Positions 56,752 to 64,000 of a stretch of 64,000 nt of DNA are shown piece by piece. Position numbers and translations under genes: made by a program. The notes under the pieces were generated by a model. That model worked only from the letters and a program-made list of their open reading frames with translations. It had not been told where the DNA came from and did not search any database. The stretch comes from an uncultured Helicobacter sp. Lineage in GTDB: Bacteria > Campylobacterota > Campylobacteria > Campylobacterales > Helicobacteraceae. Positions within the stretch are counted from its first letter, which is position 1. Every line of letters starts with the position of its first letter. The stretch is from NCBI RefSeq assembly GCF_937906905.1, contig NZ_CALERY010000002.1:124001-188000 (forward strand). The letters run 5' to 3'.

Positions 56752-58025
56752 TGTGCTTCTCCCATCATTGTGCCTAGACTTTCTTCCAACATGGACTGGA
56801 TACTCACATACTCAAGCTTGGCATCAGCAAGCGTTATTAAACTATCCATGTAGGAGTTTTGATACGCGAGATATTCAAATAGACTGATTTTTTGCGATTC
56901 ATAGGCGATTTTTCCCATTTCTACCAAGTCCTTTTTGTTTTGGATATTTTCTTGCTGAAGCTCAATAAAGCTCTTTTTGCTCTCGAGCTGATCTAAATAA
57001 GAATCTATACTTACAAGCAGATTGTTTTTGGTGATCTCCCCTTCGCGGACACTTCCACTATGCAAAGCAAGCCATTTGCGCTTTAGGTGCGTATTTTTAG
57101 GTGTTATGGGCAAAGGAAGCGAGAATCGAAGCTGTGCGCCATCACTGGATTCTGCATGCGCAATCCCCCCGCCCAGCTCAAATGCTTCAAATCGATCGCG
57201 ATTGGCTAGTCTTGCGGAGTTTTGATAGTTTTTGGCTTGGAGAGTGAGGATATCGATGTAGGGCGAGGATTCTAGCTTTTCATACGCAGCTTTTGACTCA
57301 AGCTGCATGTAGGAGAAAGATAGATTCTCGATAATGATGTCATGCAGGCTATCGAGAATCTCATCATCGATTTTGTCTTGATTGATCGTATGTGCCTCAA
57401 CCAAGCCTAGGAGCTGGTGGAGTGTGCGCTGGAGCTCAAGTAGCTGGGTTTGAGTCTGCATTTTTAGGAGTTTGGCATCGAGATAGGAGTTATTGAAGCT
57501 GATATAGTCTTTTTTGGACATACTGCCAGCATTGAGCTTGGCTTCAGCGATTTTAAGCTGATTGTAGAAATTTCCCTCGCGCTGGGTGGCGATATTGTAT
57601 TTTTCTTTTGTCAGCGTATAGGTGAGATAGAGACGCTTAGCAGCGATAAATGCCAGCTCCTTGTAAAGGCTATAAGTCTTTTGGTATTGCTCGCTTTGGA
57701 GGCGCAGGCTTTTGTGCAAGAGTGTCTGCACCCATGGGAGCTTGGGACGCACCATGAGAAGTGCGGTTACAGAAACTTCGTTTTTCCCCAAGGCATTTTT
57801 CACAAACCCTGTATCCACTTCCGCGTATGGTGATTCCCATGAGTTCATGGCACGCTGTGTCTCAAGCAAGCTCTCAAACTGCGCTTTATTCTGCACAAGA
57901 TTTATGCTATTTCTCTCTACTGCTTCGAAAAATGCTTGCTTGCTTATGGAAGAAGCCTGTGCCAGCGCGCAAAAGCAGCAAAACACAGCAGCACCAAATA
58001 TCCCCAAACGACCAGAATCTCTCAC
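56748..58025 (-). CDS. cznC: Outer membrane efflux channel CznC
   Basis: A TolC-like outer membrane protein for the Czn pump. Two internal repeats of long helices are visible, with conserved motifs such as YLTYTLTKEKYNIA and SLFEYLAYQNSYMDSL near the C-terminus. The open frame reaches a GTG at 58052, but the GTG at 58025 follows GGGGAG at ideal spacing and gives a compact signal peptide (MRDSGRLGIFGAAVFCCFCA, cut near AQASS). First gene of the czn set. Confidence 0.9.
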   Translation of the reverse strand: MRDSGRLGIFGAAVFCCFCALAQASSISKQAFFEAVERNSINLVQNKAQFESLLETQRAMNSWESPYAEVDTGFVKNALGKNEVSVTALLMVRPKLPWVQTLLHKSLRLQSEQYQKTYSLYKELAFIAAKRLYLTYTLTKEKYNIATQREGNFYNQLKIAEAKLNAGSMSKKDYISFNNSYLDAKLLKMQTQTQLLELQRTLHQLLGLVEAHTINQDKIDDEILDSLHDIIIENLSFSYMQLESKAAYEKLESSPYIDILTLQAKNYQNSARLANRDRFEAFELGGGIAHAESSDGAQLRFSLPLPITPKNTHLKRKWLALHSGSVREGEITKNNLLVSIDSYLDQLESKKSFIELQQENIQNKKDLVEMGKIAYESQKISLFEYLAYQNSYMDSLITLADAKLEYVSIQSMLEESLGTMMGEAQ

Positions 58026-58128
58026 ACACACTCCCCAGACCAAGATTAACACTACACAAAGCTACAAAAGTCATAAAAAGCCGCAAGCTTCGATTCTACT
58101 AAGATTTTTTAATCATTTTGTTAATGGT

Positions 58129-59475
58129 TTAGAATTTATAGCCTATCCACAGCTTGCTTACTAATGTCCTAGAGTAGCGCACCTCATCGAGATATGCTAT
58201 CGTCAAATGCCATTTCACCCGTGTGAAATCTAGCTCAATCTCGCCTACGACTTGATTGGAGTAATGCACATCAGGGGCAAAAAACATCGTCCGCCCAAGC
58301 CCGATAAATCCCCCTAGCTCACACGATTTACCTAGCATAATCCCACGATAATCCAGCTTGACATACCCTGTGCGCCCACCTTCTCCATAAATGTAAGTGT
58401 TGTATTCAAGTGGGTTATTATCCGCATAGATGGGGAGCAGATTTGTGGCGTGATTTTTGTCATTGACTACTGCGCCAAGGGATAGATGAAAGTAGCCCAA
58501 ACCTAGCAGTGCTTCAAGATGCGCCACTCCGCCATTACGCTTGCCAAAGCTACCCTTTTGATAGCAGGCAAGCCCCACTTCCTCTGCGACTTGTGGGTTA
58601 GCACAAAGGTTTGGGTCTTGTATCCCAGCACTCACAAAGGTCCCGTGTGCCTTAATCCCCAAATCCCAGAATCCAAAGTCCTTTGTATAGCGCACGCTAA
58701 GCCCACTAGCGACATACAAGCTAGCCAAATAGTTTGCATAGAAGCGCAGCCCAAAATGCTCTTTTTGGTAATTGGCATCAGCATAGAAGTGATGATTGAT
58801 CGCATAGCCTTGGTGCTTTTCATAGAGATTCTTAAGATAGCCATAGCGCGTGTTTTCCGCTGGGTTGGCATAAGACTGCCGATAAAAGCCCCCAAATGCT
58901 ACACGCACGCCCTTTATATCTGCATACACCTCCGCGCCCTCTAAATAATCCCCCATCCACTCATATTCCGCAGCATATCGCCCCACGCGAAAGCCCATAT
59001 TTTTATACTCATAGCCTAGAAATAATGCTGGCAAATGCGCGCTATCACTTGTGTAGAAAAGATCCTTTGCTTCATCGTTGTTGATAAGCAAAGAGTAGAT
59101 TCTAGGGTCTTCTTGCATATCAGTGCGTGTAATGGGTCGCTTGGCATTATCGGCAATCTTCCCAACAGCAGAAAACTCCGTGCCTATGTAGAATCCATAA
59201 AATCGCTCGCTTGTCAGTGAGATCTTCGCCCAAAGCGCGCTATATCCCGTGGCAAAGGGCGCGCTAAATAAAGTAGAATCCAAATGCGCCGCAGTGGTGA
59301 AAGAGGCTAGGTCAATGTCTGTAACTTGTAAAAAGGGTGCGGATCTCTCGCTACTACTAGAATGAAGTGATGGGCTAGGGGCAGTGGTGATATATGCGCT
59401 GGATTCTAGGGCTTGGGGCTGTGTGCTAGCTAGGAGAGCCGCACTTATGATAGTCCATACCCATAGCAAGCGCAT
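58129..59475 (-). CDS. Hof-type Helicobacter outer membrane porin
   Basis: A 448-residue outer membrane beta-barrel. A signal peptide ends near TQPQA, followed by a Ser-rich linker and strands such as FYGFYIGTEFSAVGK, VRVAFGGFYRQSYA and a C-terminal WIGYKF with terminal Phe. It resembles the Helicobacter outer membrane family (Hof) with the DIDLASFTTAAHLD-type start. It lies between glyS and cznC on the same strand; H. pylori has glyS directly beside cznC as I recall, so this porin may be an insertion in the locus. Confidence 0.8.
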   Translation of the reverse strand: MRLLWVWTIISAALLASTQPQALESSAYITTAPSPSLHSSSSERSAPFLQVTDIDLASFTTAAHLDSTLFSAPFATGYSALWAKISLTSERFYGFYIGTEFSAVGKIADNAKRPITRTDMQEDPRIYSLLINNDEAKDLFYTSDSAHLPALFLGYEYKNMGFRVGRYAAEYEWMGDYLEGAEVYADIKGVRVAFGGFYRQSYANPAENTRYGYLKNLYEKHQGYAINHHFYADANYQKEHFGLRFYANYLASLYVASGLSVRYTKDFGFWDLGIKAHGTFVSAGIQDPNLCANPQVAEEVGLACYQKGSFGKRNGGVAHLEALLGLGYFHLSLGAVVNDKNHATNLLPIYADNNPLEYNTYIYGEGGRTGYVKLDYRGIMLGKSCELGGFIGLGRTMFFAPDVHYSNQVVGEIELDFTRVKWHLTIAYLDEVRYSRTLVSKLWIGYKF

Positions 59476-59482
59476 AGCAATC

Positions 59483-62023
59483 CTAAATGGCTAGTTCCTT
59501 CAAATCTCCTATGGTGCAAAACTCCGCATAAATCGCATATAGGAGTGTTTTGCGATTGCGCCGCAAGGCAGGATTATCATCATTGACAAGCACTTTATCA
59601 AAAAACGCTTCTAGCACATCTTTGAGCAAAAAGAGCGCGTTAAGCTTATCTTGCGGGTGGGTGATGGCGGGGAGATTGAGCGATAGGAGTTTGTTGTAGA
59701 GGGTGGATTCGGGGGGGGTTAGGAGGGAAGTGTCGATAGGGTTGGCTGGCGTTGGCTGCTGCTTGGAGGATTGGGCTTTGCTTGGTTTTGGCGTTGGCTT
59801 TTGCGCGCTTTTGCGGGAGTCTGCGGCGTGGGCTTGCTCATTACCGCTCAGGTAAATCCCTTCGCCCCCGCCTTGACAACCCACAAAATCATCGCAAAAT
59901 CCTTCCGCCTGCGGCTTGTTTAAACTTTGAGCGTTACCCCTAGAATCCACTTTTTTATTTTCAGCAGATTTTTCACGCCCAGCTTCTTTTGCTTCTTCTA
60001 GAATTCTAGGAATTGCGGTGGTGCTAGTGGTGCTTTTTGTGGATTTTGGGGTAGAGCTAGACTTGAGGTCTGCGGTTGCCCCAAAATCCACAAAATCACC
60101 GCTATGACTACCCAAAGCCGAATCCCTAAGCCCAATAGAATCCATATCTTTAGTGATATTTGCCACCCTCTTAAACACTGCCATAAGCTCTTCTCTATCA
60201 TCGCGCTTTAGCAAAGATTCTAGAGCTTTGGCATTGCTGGCGATGGTGCAGAGATCTGTGCTTGTCCCCCTTGAAGCAGAGCGGAAAATTTGGGCTGGTA
60301 TGTCTAAAATGGATTCTAGCCGCTCGATGATAAACCCTTGCAAGCGCGTGAGATTCTCTTGGCTAATGGCATAGCCGCACTCTTTGGCTAAATCTACTAG
60401 AATCTGCTTTATATCAAAGGCTAGCTCCCACTCTAGCACGATTTTTACCACGCCATTTGCCGCACGCCGCAGGGCAAAGGGGTCTTTTGAGCCACTAGGG
60501 ATTGTGCCTAGGCTAAAAAGCCCAAGCAAGCTCTCAAGCTTCCCACTAAGGGCTACAATCGCGCTTATTTTGCTGCTTGGCAGCGCAGAGTTCTCGCCAT
60601 TTGGGAGGTATTGCTCTTTTATCGCTTGGGCGATGTCGTGCGGAAGCCCTTGTGCTAGCGCGTAGTAATGCCCCATAATCCCTTGCAGCTCTGGGAATTC
60701 GCCCACCATTTCACTAAGCAAATCTGCCTTAGATAGCGCGAGTGCTTGGGTGATTAGCGCGCTATCTTGCCCCCATAATCGCGCCAAATACGCGCCGATA
60801 ATCTCTTCTCTGTGTGTTTTCTCCAGCATAGAGCCTAGCCCATCGATATAGGCAATGCTTGCTAAAGGCTCTTTTGCTAGGGGTGTGGCGCAGTCGTTGC
60901 GGTAGAAAAACTCCGCATCGCTTAAACGCGCTTTTAGCACGCGCTCATTGCCGCTGATAATCGCGCTAAAATCATCGCAAAGCGCGTTCGCCACGACTAT
61001 GAAGCCCTGATATAGCCGCCCATCTTTATATACGCTAAAGTATTTTTGATGCTCTTTCATTGAGGTGGTGATCACTTCTCCTGGCAGTGTCAAAAACCGC
61101 CTATCAAAGCTCCCTAAAAGCGCGGTGGGATACTCTGTGATGGCTACAATTTGCGCTAGCAGCGCAGAATCTAGCTTGACTTGCACTTGGTGGGCGGACT
61201 CTATCGCCCTAATTTGCGCTAGAATCCGCTCCTTTCTCTCATCTGCGCTAAGGATTATGCCGCCATTTTTGAGCTTGTGTAGGTAGTCATCAATCCCTGT
61301 GATTTGCACCCACTTTTCCCCTTGCGCCAAAGCAGCATTATCAAAAGTGGATTCTAGTAGATCTTGTGCTTGTGGCTTGTAGGAGCGGTGTAAAAGCGTC
61401 GCTGGTAAGAAGCTCTGCCCAAAAATCCTAGAATCCACTTTTGCGCTGATAGGCTCTCCGCCAAGTAGTATCATAATATTGCGGATTGGGCGGATAAAGC
61501 TTTCACTCCCACTGCCCTCTTGAGCGTCCCCCCAGCGCATACTCTTGCCAAAGTGTAAGGAGCAGATAAAGCTTACCACCACCTCCCCTAGCACCTGCTC
61601 GCTTGGTGTTCCTGCAATAAGTTTGCGATAGTAGAGCACTTCTTTGCCATCTTTTTGTGTAGTTTGTAGGGCAGCGATGGATTCTGGGCTGGTAGGATCT
61701 AAGCCGATTTTCTTGCAAAATCCCTCGCCCGCTTTGCTTAAACCCTTGCTCCTGTCCCCATCGACAAATGCCATAGCCACAGGTGCGCCAAAAAACTCTT
61801 GCGTAATAGAATCCGTCCGCGTGGGGAATGCGCGACTATAAATAGCAATCCTGCGCGGTGTGTAGTGCAGCTCACAAGGGGCTTGTAAATGCGTATTTGC
61901 CAAAGCTTGCTCCCACTTTTGCTTAAGATTGCCCCACTCTTTGAGAAAGGGAAGTGCGGGAAGCTCTTCTGTGAGAATCTCTACTAGCAGCTCTTTAGCT
62001 GCTTGCGAATCGCTAGATGACAT
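59483..62023 (-). CDS. glyS: Glycyl-tRNA synthetase beta subunit, with large insert
   Basis: The beta subunit of the alpha2-beta2 glycyl-tRNA synthetase. The start at 62023 (MSSSDSQAAK) is supported by AAGGA five bases upstream; the frame is open to 62056. The N-terminus ELLVEILTEELPALP, FGKSMRWG and KDPFALRRAANGV are family motifs. At 846 residues it is about 150 longer than usual: from about residue 630 to 775 a Ser/Pro/Lys-rich insert with Cys and Gly patches interrupts the C-terminal part. The insert contains the 39-bp dispersed repeat and an 8-C run. The end LLSLNLPAITHPQDKLNALF and FFDKVLVNDDN returns to the family pattern. Confidence 0.93.
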   Translation of the reverse strand: MSSSDSQAAKELLVEILTEELPALPFLKEWGNLKQKWEQALANTHLQAPCELHYTPRRIAIYSRAFPTRTDSITQEFFGAPVAMAFVDGDRSKGLSKAGEGFCKKIGLDPTSPESIAALQTTQKDGKEVLYYRKLIAGTPSEQVLGEVVVSFICSLHFGKSMRWGDAQEGSGSESFIRPIRNIMILLGGEPISAKVDSRIFGQSFLPATLLHRSYKPQAQDLLESTFDNAALAQGEKWVQITGIDDYLHKLKNGGIILSADERKERILAQIRAIESAHQVQVKLDSALLAQIVAITEYPTALLGSFDRRFLTLPGEVITTSMKEHQKYFSVYKDGRLYQGFIVVANALCDDFSAIISGNERVLKARLSDAEFFYRNDCATPLAKEPLASIAYIDGLGSMLEKTHREEIIGAYLARLWGQDSALITQALALSKADLLSEMVGEFPELQGIMGHYYALAQGLPHDIAQAIKEQYLPNGENSALPSSKISAIVALSGKLESLLGLFSLGTIPSGSKDPFALRRAANGVVKIVLEWELAFDIKQILVDLAKECGYAISQENLTRLQGFIIERLESILDIPAQIFRSASRGTSTDLCTIASNAKALESLLKRDDREELMAVFKRVANITKDMDSIGLRDSALGSHSGDFVDFGATADLKSSSTPKSTKSTTSTTAIPRILEEAKEAGREKSAENKKVDSRGNAQSLNKPQAEGFCDDFVGCQGGGEGIYLSGNEQAHAADSRKSAQKPTPKPSKAQSSKQQPTPANPIDTSLLTPPESTLYNKLLSLNLPAITHPQDKLNALFLLKDVLEAFFDKVLVNDDNPALRRNRKTLLYAIYAEFCTIGDLKELAI
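59711..59718 (-). repeat. 8-base G/C run inside glyS
   Basis: Eight C on the coding strand, read as Thr-Pro-Pro at the end of the glyS insert. Slippage here would remove the last 75 or so residues of an essential enzyme. Confidence 0.9.
59764..59802 (-). repeat. 39-bp dispersed repeat, glyS copy
   Basis: Partner of 51251-51289; one mismatch in 39 bases, same reading frame (KPTPKPSKAQSS). Confidence 0.85.
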
Positions 62024-62043
62024 TAGTGTCCTTAGTCTTTGGG

Positions 62044-62049
62044 TATAAT
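62044..62049 (+). promoter_or_regulatory. -10 box for the HP0973-like gene
   Basis: TATAAT 37 bases before the ATG at 62086, in the divergent gap with glyS; AAAAGG upstream of the ATG is the ribosome site. Confidence 0.55.
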
Positions 62050-62085
62050 GCGCCATTGTAGCAAATCCAATATTAAAAGGCTTTT

Positions 62086-62982
62086 ATGAGATTTTTATCC
62101 ATAGCTATGGCTTTGTGCTGTATGTGGGCTTTAATGCAAGCAGCTCCTAGCGCGAAATTCCCCCAAGTAGAGTGTGCCAACCCTCATCGCTTCACCAAAG
62201 CACAAAGAGATCACATCATCTACGCCTATAACTTTGGCGCGCCAAAGGGTATGGGCTACACAATGGCGGCAATCGCGTGGCAGGAGTCTTGCGCTGGGGC
62301 GTATATGCTAAATTTTAGCGACCCTTCTGCTGGGCTTTACCACGCGCATATCCCTGTGGTGCTCAAATACTACTCTAGCTACAACGACACGCCCTTTACG
62401 CGCAATGTTATGGGGCAGCTGCTTATCGATGATAGGAAATTTGCTAGTCAAGTGGCATTAGACTCGCTAATGTATTGGCACGGCTACCACAAGGGCAATC
62501 ACAAAAACATCATCAAATCCTACAACAAAGGCTTCCGCTGGCAAAAAGAGCGAGCTAGCAACAAACTCGCAGAATCCTACTACCTAAATATCCGCAAAAA
62601 AATCCGCGCCCTAGAATCCTATATCCCCAAATACTCGCGCGTGAAAAATCAAAGCGTATTGATAGAAATCCACGATAAAAACAAATCCGCTGCCACCATA
62701 AATAGCCGCATACAAAGTGCCACGCCCCAAGCTAAATCCACCCCAATCGCACCCAAGCAATCTACCCCCAAGCAGCCAAATCCACCAGCAGCCCAAAAGC
62801 CTAGCCCCAAGCCCCCCACGACAAAAGAGACACCACCTCGCCGCTACCAAGCCCCAAACACTGCTGATGACTTTGTCGATCTGCCTTTAGAGGGCGGCTC
62901 CAAGCAGCCAAATAGCAATCAAGCCCACCCCAATTATGATGCTAACTTTGAAGACTTCACGCTTATTTTTGAGGGGCATTAG
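62086..62982 (+). CDS. Secreted lysozyme-fold protein (HP0973-like)
   Basis: A 298-residue exported protein. A signal peptide ends near MQAAPS. Residues about 40-170 look like a lysozyme/lytic transglycosylase fold: AAIAWQESCAG carries the Glu expected as catalyst (near residue 69), followed by AGLYHAHIP and YNKGFRW. The last 120 residues are a Pro/Lys/Thr-rich linker (KQPNPPAAQKPSPKPP) ending in an acidic tail. The same place next to glyS holds HP0973 in H. pylori. A role in wall cleavage is likely but not shown. Confidence 0.7.
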   Translation: MRFLSIAMALCCMWALMQAAPSAKFPQVECANPHRFTKAQRDHIIYAYNFGAPKGMGYTMAAIAWQESCAGAYMLNFSDPSAGLYHAHIPVVLKYYSSYNDTPFTRNVMGQLLIDDRKFASQVALDSLMYWHGYHKGNHKNIIKSYNKGFRWQKERASNKLAESYYLNIRKKIRALESYIPKYSRVKNQSVLIEIHDKNKSAATINSRIQSATPQAKSTPIAPKQSTPKQPNPPAAQKPSPKPPTTKETPPRRYQAPNTADDFVDLPLEGGSKQPNSNQAHPNYDANFEDFTLIFEGH

Positions 62983-63010
62983 TAGAATCTAAAGCCCTAG
63001 ATCATAAACC

Positions 63011-64000
63011 CTAGCGCAAAAGGCTCATTAGCTCTATGTGATGAAAATGCTCTGCTATCGCATAGGCATTGTAGTCATCGCTATTTTTGTGCTCTTTGTT
63101 TGCACCTTTGGCTAAAAGCTTTTTGACACACTCCACTTCGCCAATCTCTGTGGCAAAGAGCAGTGGGGTAAAGCCGTTGCAATCTTTTTCTACATTATCG
63201 ACATTGCTAGTGGATTCTAGTAGCAGATCAAAAATCGCATAATACTCTTGGAGAAAACGCTTATGCCCTTTGGTTATCATTGCTAATGCTGCTTGCCATA
63301 GCTCTGGGTGGTTAGATCTTGTTGCATAAGCATTGCGCAGTGTCTCATCATCAAAGATTGACTCATTTAGTCTCCCCTTGCTTGCGGCGATAATTTGCTC
63401 CTTGCTCATTGCGGATATGGCAGCAGATGGATCAGGCACATTGCCCTTAGCCCAAGCAATACACTGCAAGCAGTAATACAGCGCACTTAGATTGTCTCTA
63501 TCACAAGTGTGTGTATCTATATCCGCCCCAGAATCTAGCAGTAGCTTCACTACTTCCACAAGCCCTAGAGCAATAGCAAGAGATAGCGCGGTGTGCTTTT
63601 TCTTTCTAAGTCTTGTGTTTAGGGCTTCTTGGCTCATCTTTGGGATAAGCAGTGCGCAAAGCTCTAGGGCTTTTTGCTTTTGTGCCTCATTGTAGCGTTG
63701 TCGCTCAGGCTCGCCCAAGCCTTGTAATGCAAATATCAGCACACTTCCCCCATCATCTTTACGCCAATTTACATCAGCCCCAAGCTCTATGAGTCTTTTG
63801 CTAGATTCTACATCAAGGATTCCACAAGTGTGTGCAAGCTGGCTAACGGGATTAGGGTAAATATCTGTGATCATTTTATTAGGCTTTGTGAAATCTATGG
63901 GCAGATTTTTTAGCGTTTCATCATCGGTTGTAAAGTGATTAGGCGAGAAAAGTGCAAACTTCTTCTCCTGCTTTTTTGCACGCTTTTGCTCTAAGATCCC
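63011..64000 (-). CDS. Ankyrin-repeat protein, 5' end beyond window
   Basis: Ankyrin units are clear: SSKRLIELGADVNWR, EVVKLLLDSGADIDTH, GFTPLLFATEIGEVECVKKL and LLAKGANKEHKNSDDYNA, each with the helix-turn-helix and GA(D/N) ending. An ATG lies at 63874, but the same frame stays open for all 42 codons up to the right edge (through FSPNHFTTDDETLKNLPIDF), with protein-like composition, so the true start is probably outside. No signal peptide can be judged. Ankyrin proteins bind other proteins; partner unknown. Confidence 0.8.
   Translation of the reverse strand, partial: GILEQKRAKKQEKKFALFSPNHFTTDDETLKNLPIDFTKPNKMITDIYPNPVSQLAHTCGILDVESSKRLIELGADVNWRKDDGGSVLIFALQGLGEPERQRYNEAQKQKALELCALLIPKMSQEALNTRLRKKKHTALSLAIALGLVEVVKLLLDSGADIDTHTCDRDNLSALYYCLQCIAWAKGNVPDPSAAISAMSKEQIIAASKGRLNESIFDDETLRNAYATRSNHPELWQAALAMITKGHKRFLQEYYAIFDLLLESTSNVDNVEKDCNGFTPLLFATEIGEVECVKKLLAKGANKEHKNSDDYNAYAIAEHFHHIELMSLLR

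Noticed and set aside
1..64000. CRISPR array, restriction-nuclease island, prophage or insertion sequence
   Set aside because: No regularly spaced repeats, transposase or phage structural genes were seen; repeats found are single or dispersed.

Overview
The window is a chromosomal segment of a Helicobacter species. Gene content and order match known Helicobacter pylori neighbourhoods, recalled rather than searched: mfd-ccmA-csd1-csd2-folC-lipoprotein-leuS-membrane protein-secF-secD-yajC-nhaA (HP1541 to HP1552), an HP1076-like gene beside csd4 (HP1075), cheY-prmA-ftsH-psd-like-pssA (HP1067 to HP1071), an aminotransferase with rimO (HP0736/HP0734), and cznABC-glyS-HP0973-like (HP0969 to HP0973). 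Base composition looks higher in GC than H. pylori (mid-40s by eye), so a non-pylori species is likely; I cannot name it.

Layout. 1-89: tail of a gene. 0.26-17.5 kb: a long minus-strand block, read from nhaA and yajC-secDF through leuS, lptE, folC, the cell-shape set csd2-csd1-ccmA, mfd, a YceI protein and a TraF-type outer membrane protein. 17.6-22 kb: two overlapping dynamin-like GTPases on plus. 22.04 kb: tRNA-Ser(GGA). 22.2-25.5 kb: minus operon maf, ccoS-fqrB (joined in one frame), murE. 25.5-28.3 kb: a flagellar co-chaperone candidate behind a sigma-54-like promoter, divergent from an enlarged csd4. 28.3-32.7 kb: DUF815 ATPase, PAP2 phosphatase, ccoI. 32.7-35 kb: acyltransferase and a solitary N6-adenine methylase fused to a specificity-like region. 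35.2-41 kb: hisA, cheY, prmA, ftsH, a psd-like gene, pssA. 41-43.4 kb: outer membrane protein and purH (minus). 43.5-47.3 kb: aminotransferase, rimO, a Gfo/Idh oxidoreductase. 47.3-48.5 kb: msrA, lemA (minus). 48.6-52.1 kb: rpoD and a phase-variable glycosyltransferase. 52.3-62 kb: DUF3240 protein, cznABC, a Hof-type porin and glyS (minus). 62-64 kb: a lysozyme-fold protein and an ankyrin protein cut by the right edge.

Main themes are envelope and shape (csd1/2/4, ccmA, murE, the HP0973-like protein), membrane biogenesis (secDF-yajC, lptE, pssA, PAP2), cbb3 oxidase assembly (ccoS, ccoI) and metal efflux.

The most unusual signals are these. (1) A 10-G tract holds a glycosyltransferase out of frame immediately after rpoD. 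(2) The octamer family YAGAATCY/RGATTCTR is strongly over-represented in genes and between them, and its translation (LESS/LDSS) fills protein linkers. (3) A 120-bp nested palindromic element has been absorbed into the glycosyltransferase reading frame, with a half copy at 2.2 kb. (4) A 39-bp dispersed repeat is shared by the glycosyltransferase linker and a roughly 140-residue insertion in GlyS. (5) CcoS and FqrB are joined in one frame with a strong internal ribosome binding site. (6) csd4 carries a duplicated SH3 module with a 59-bp identical repeat.
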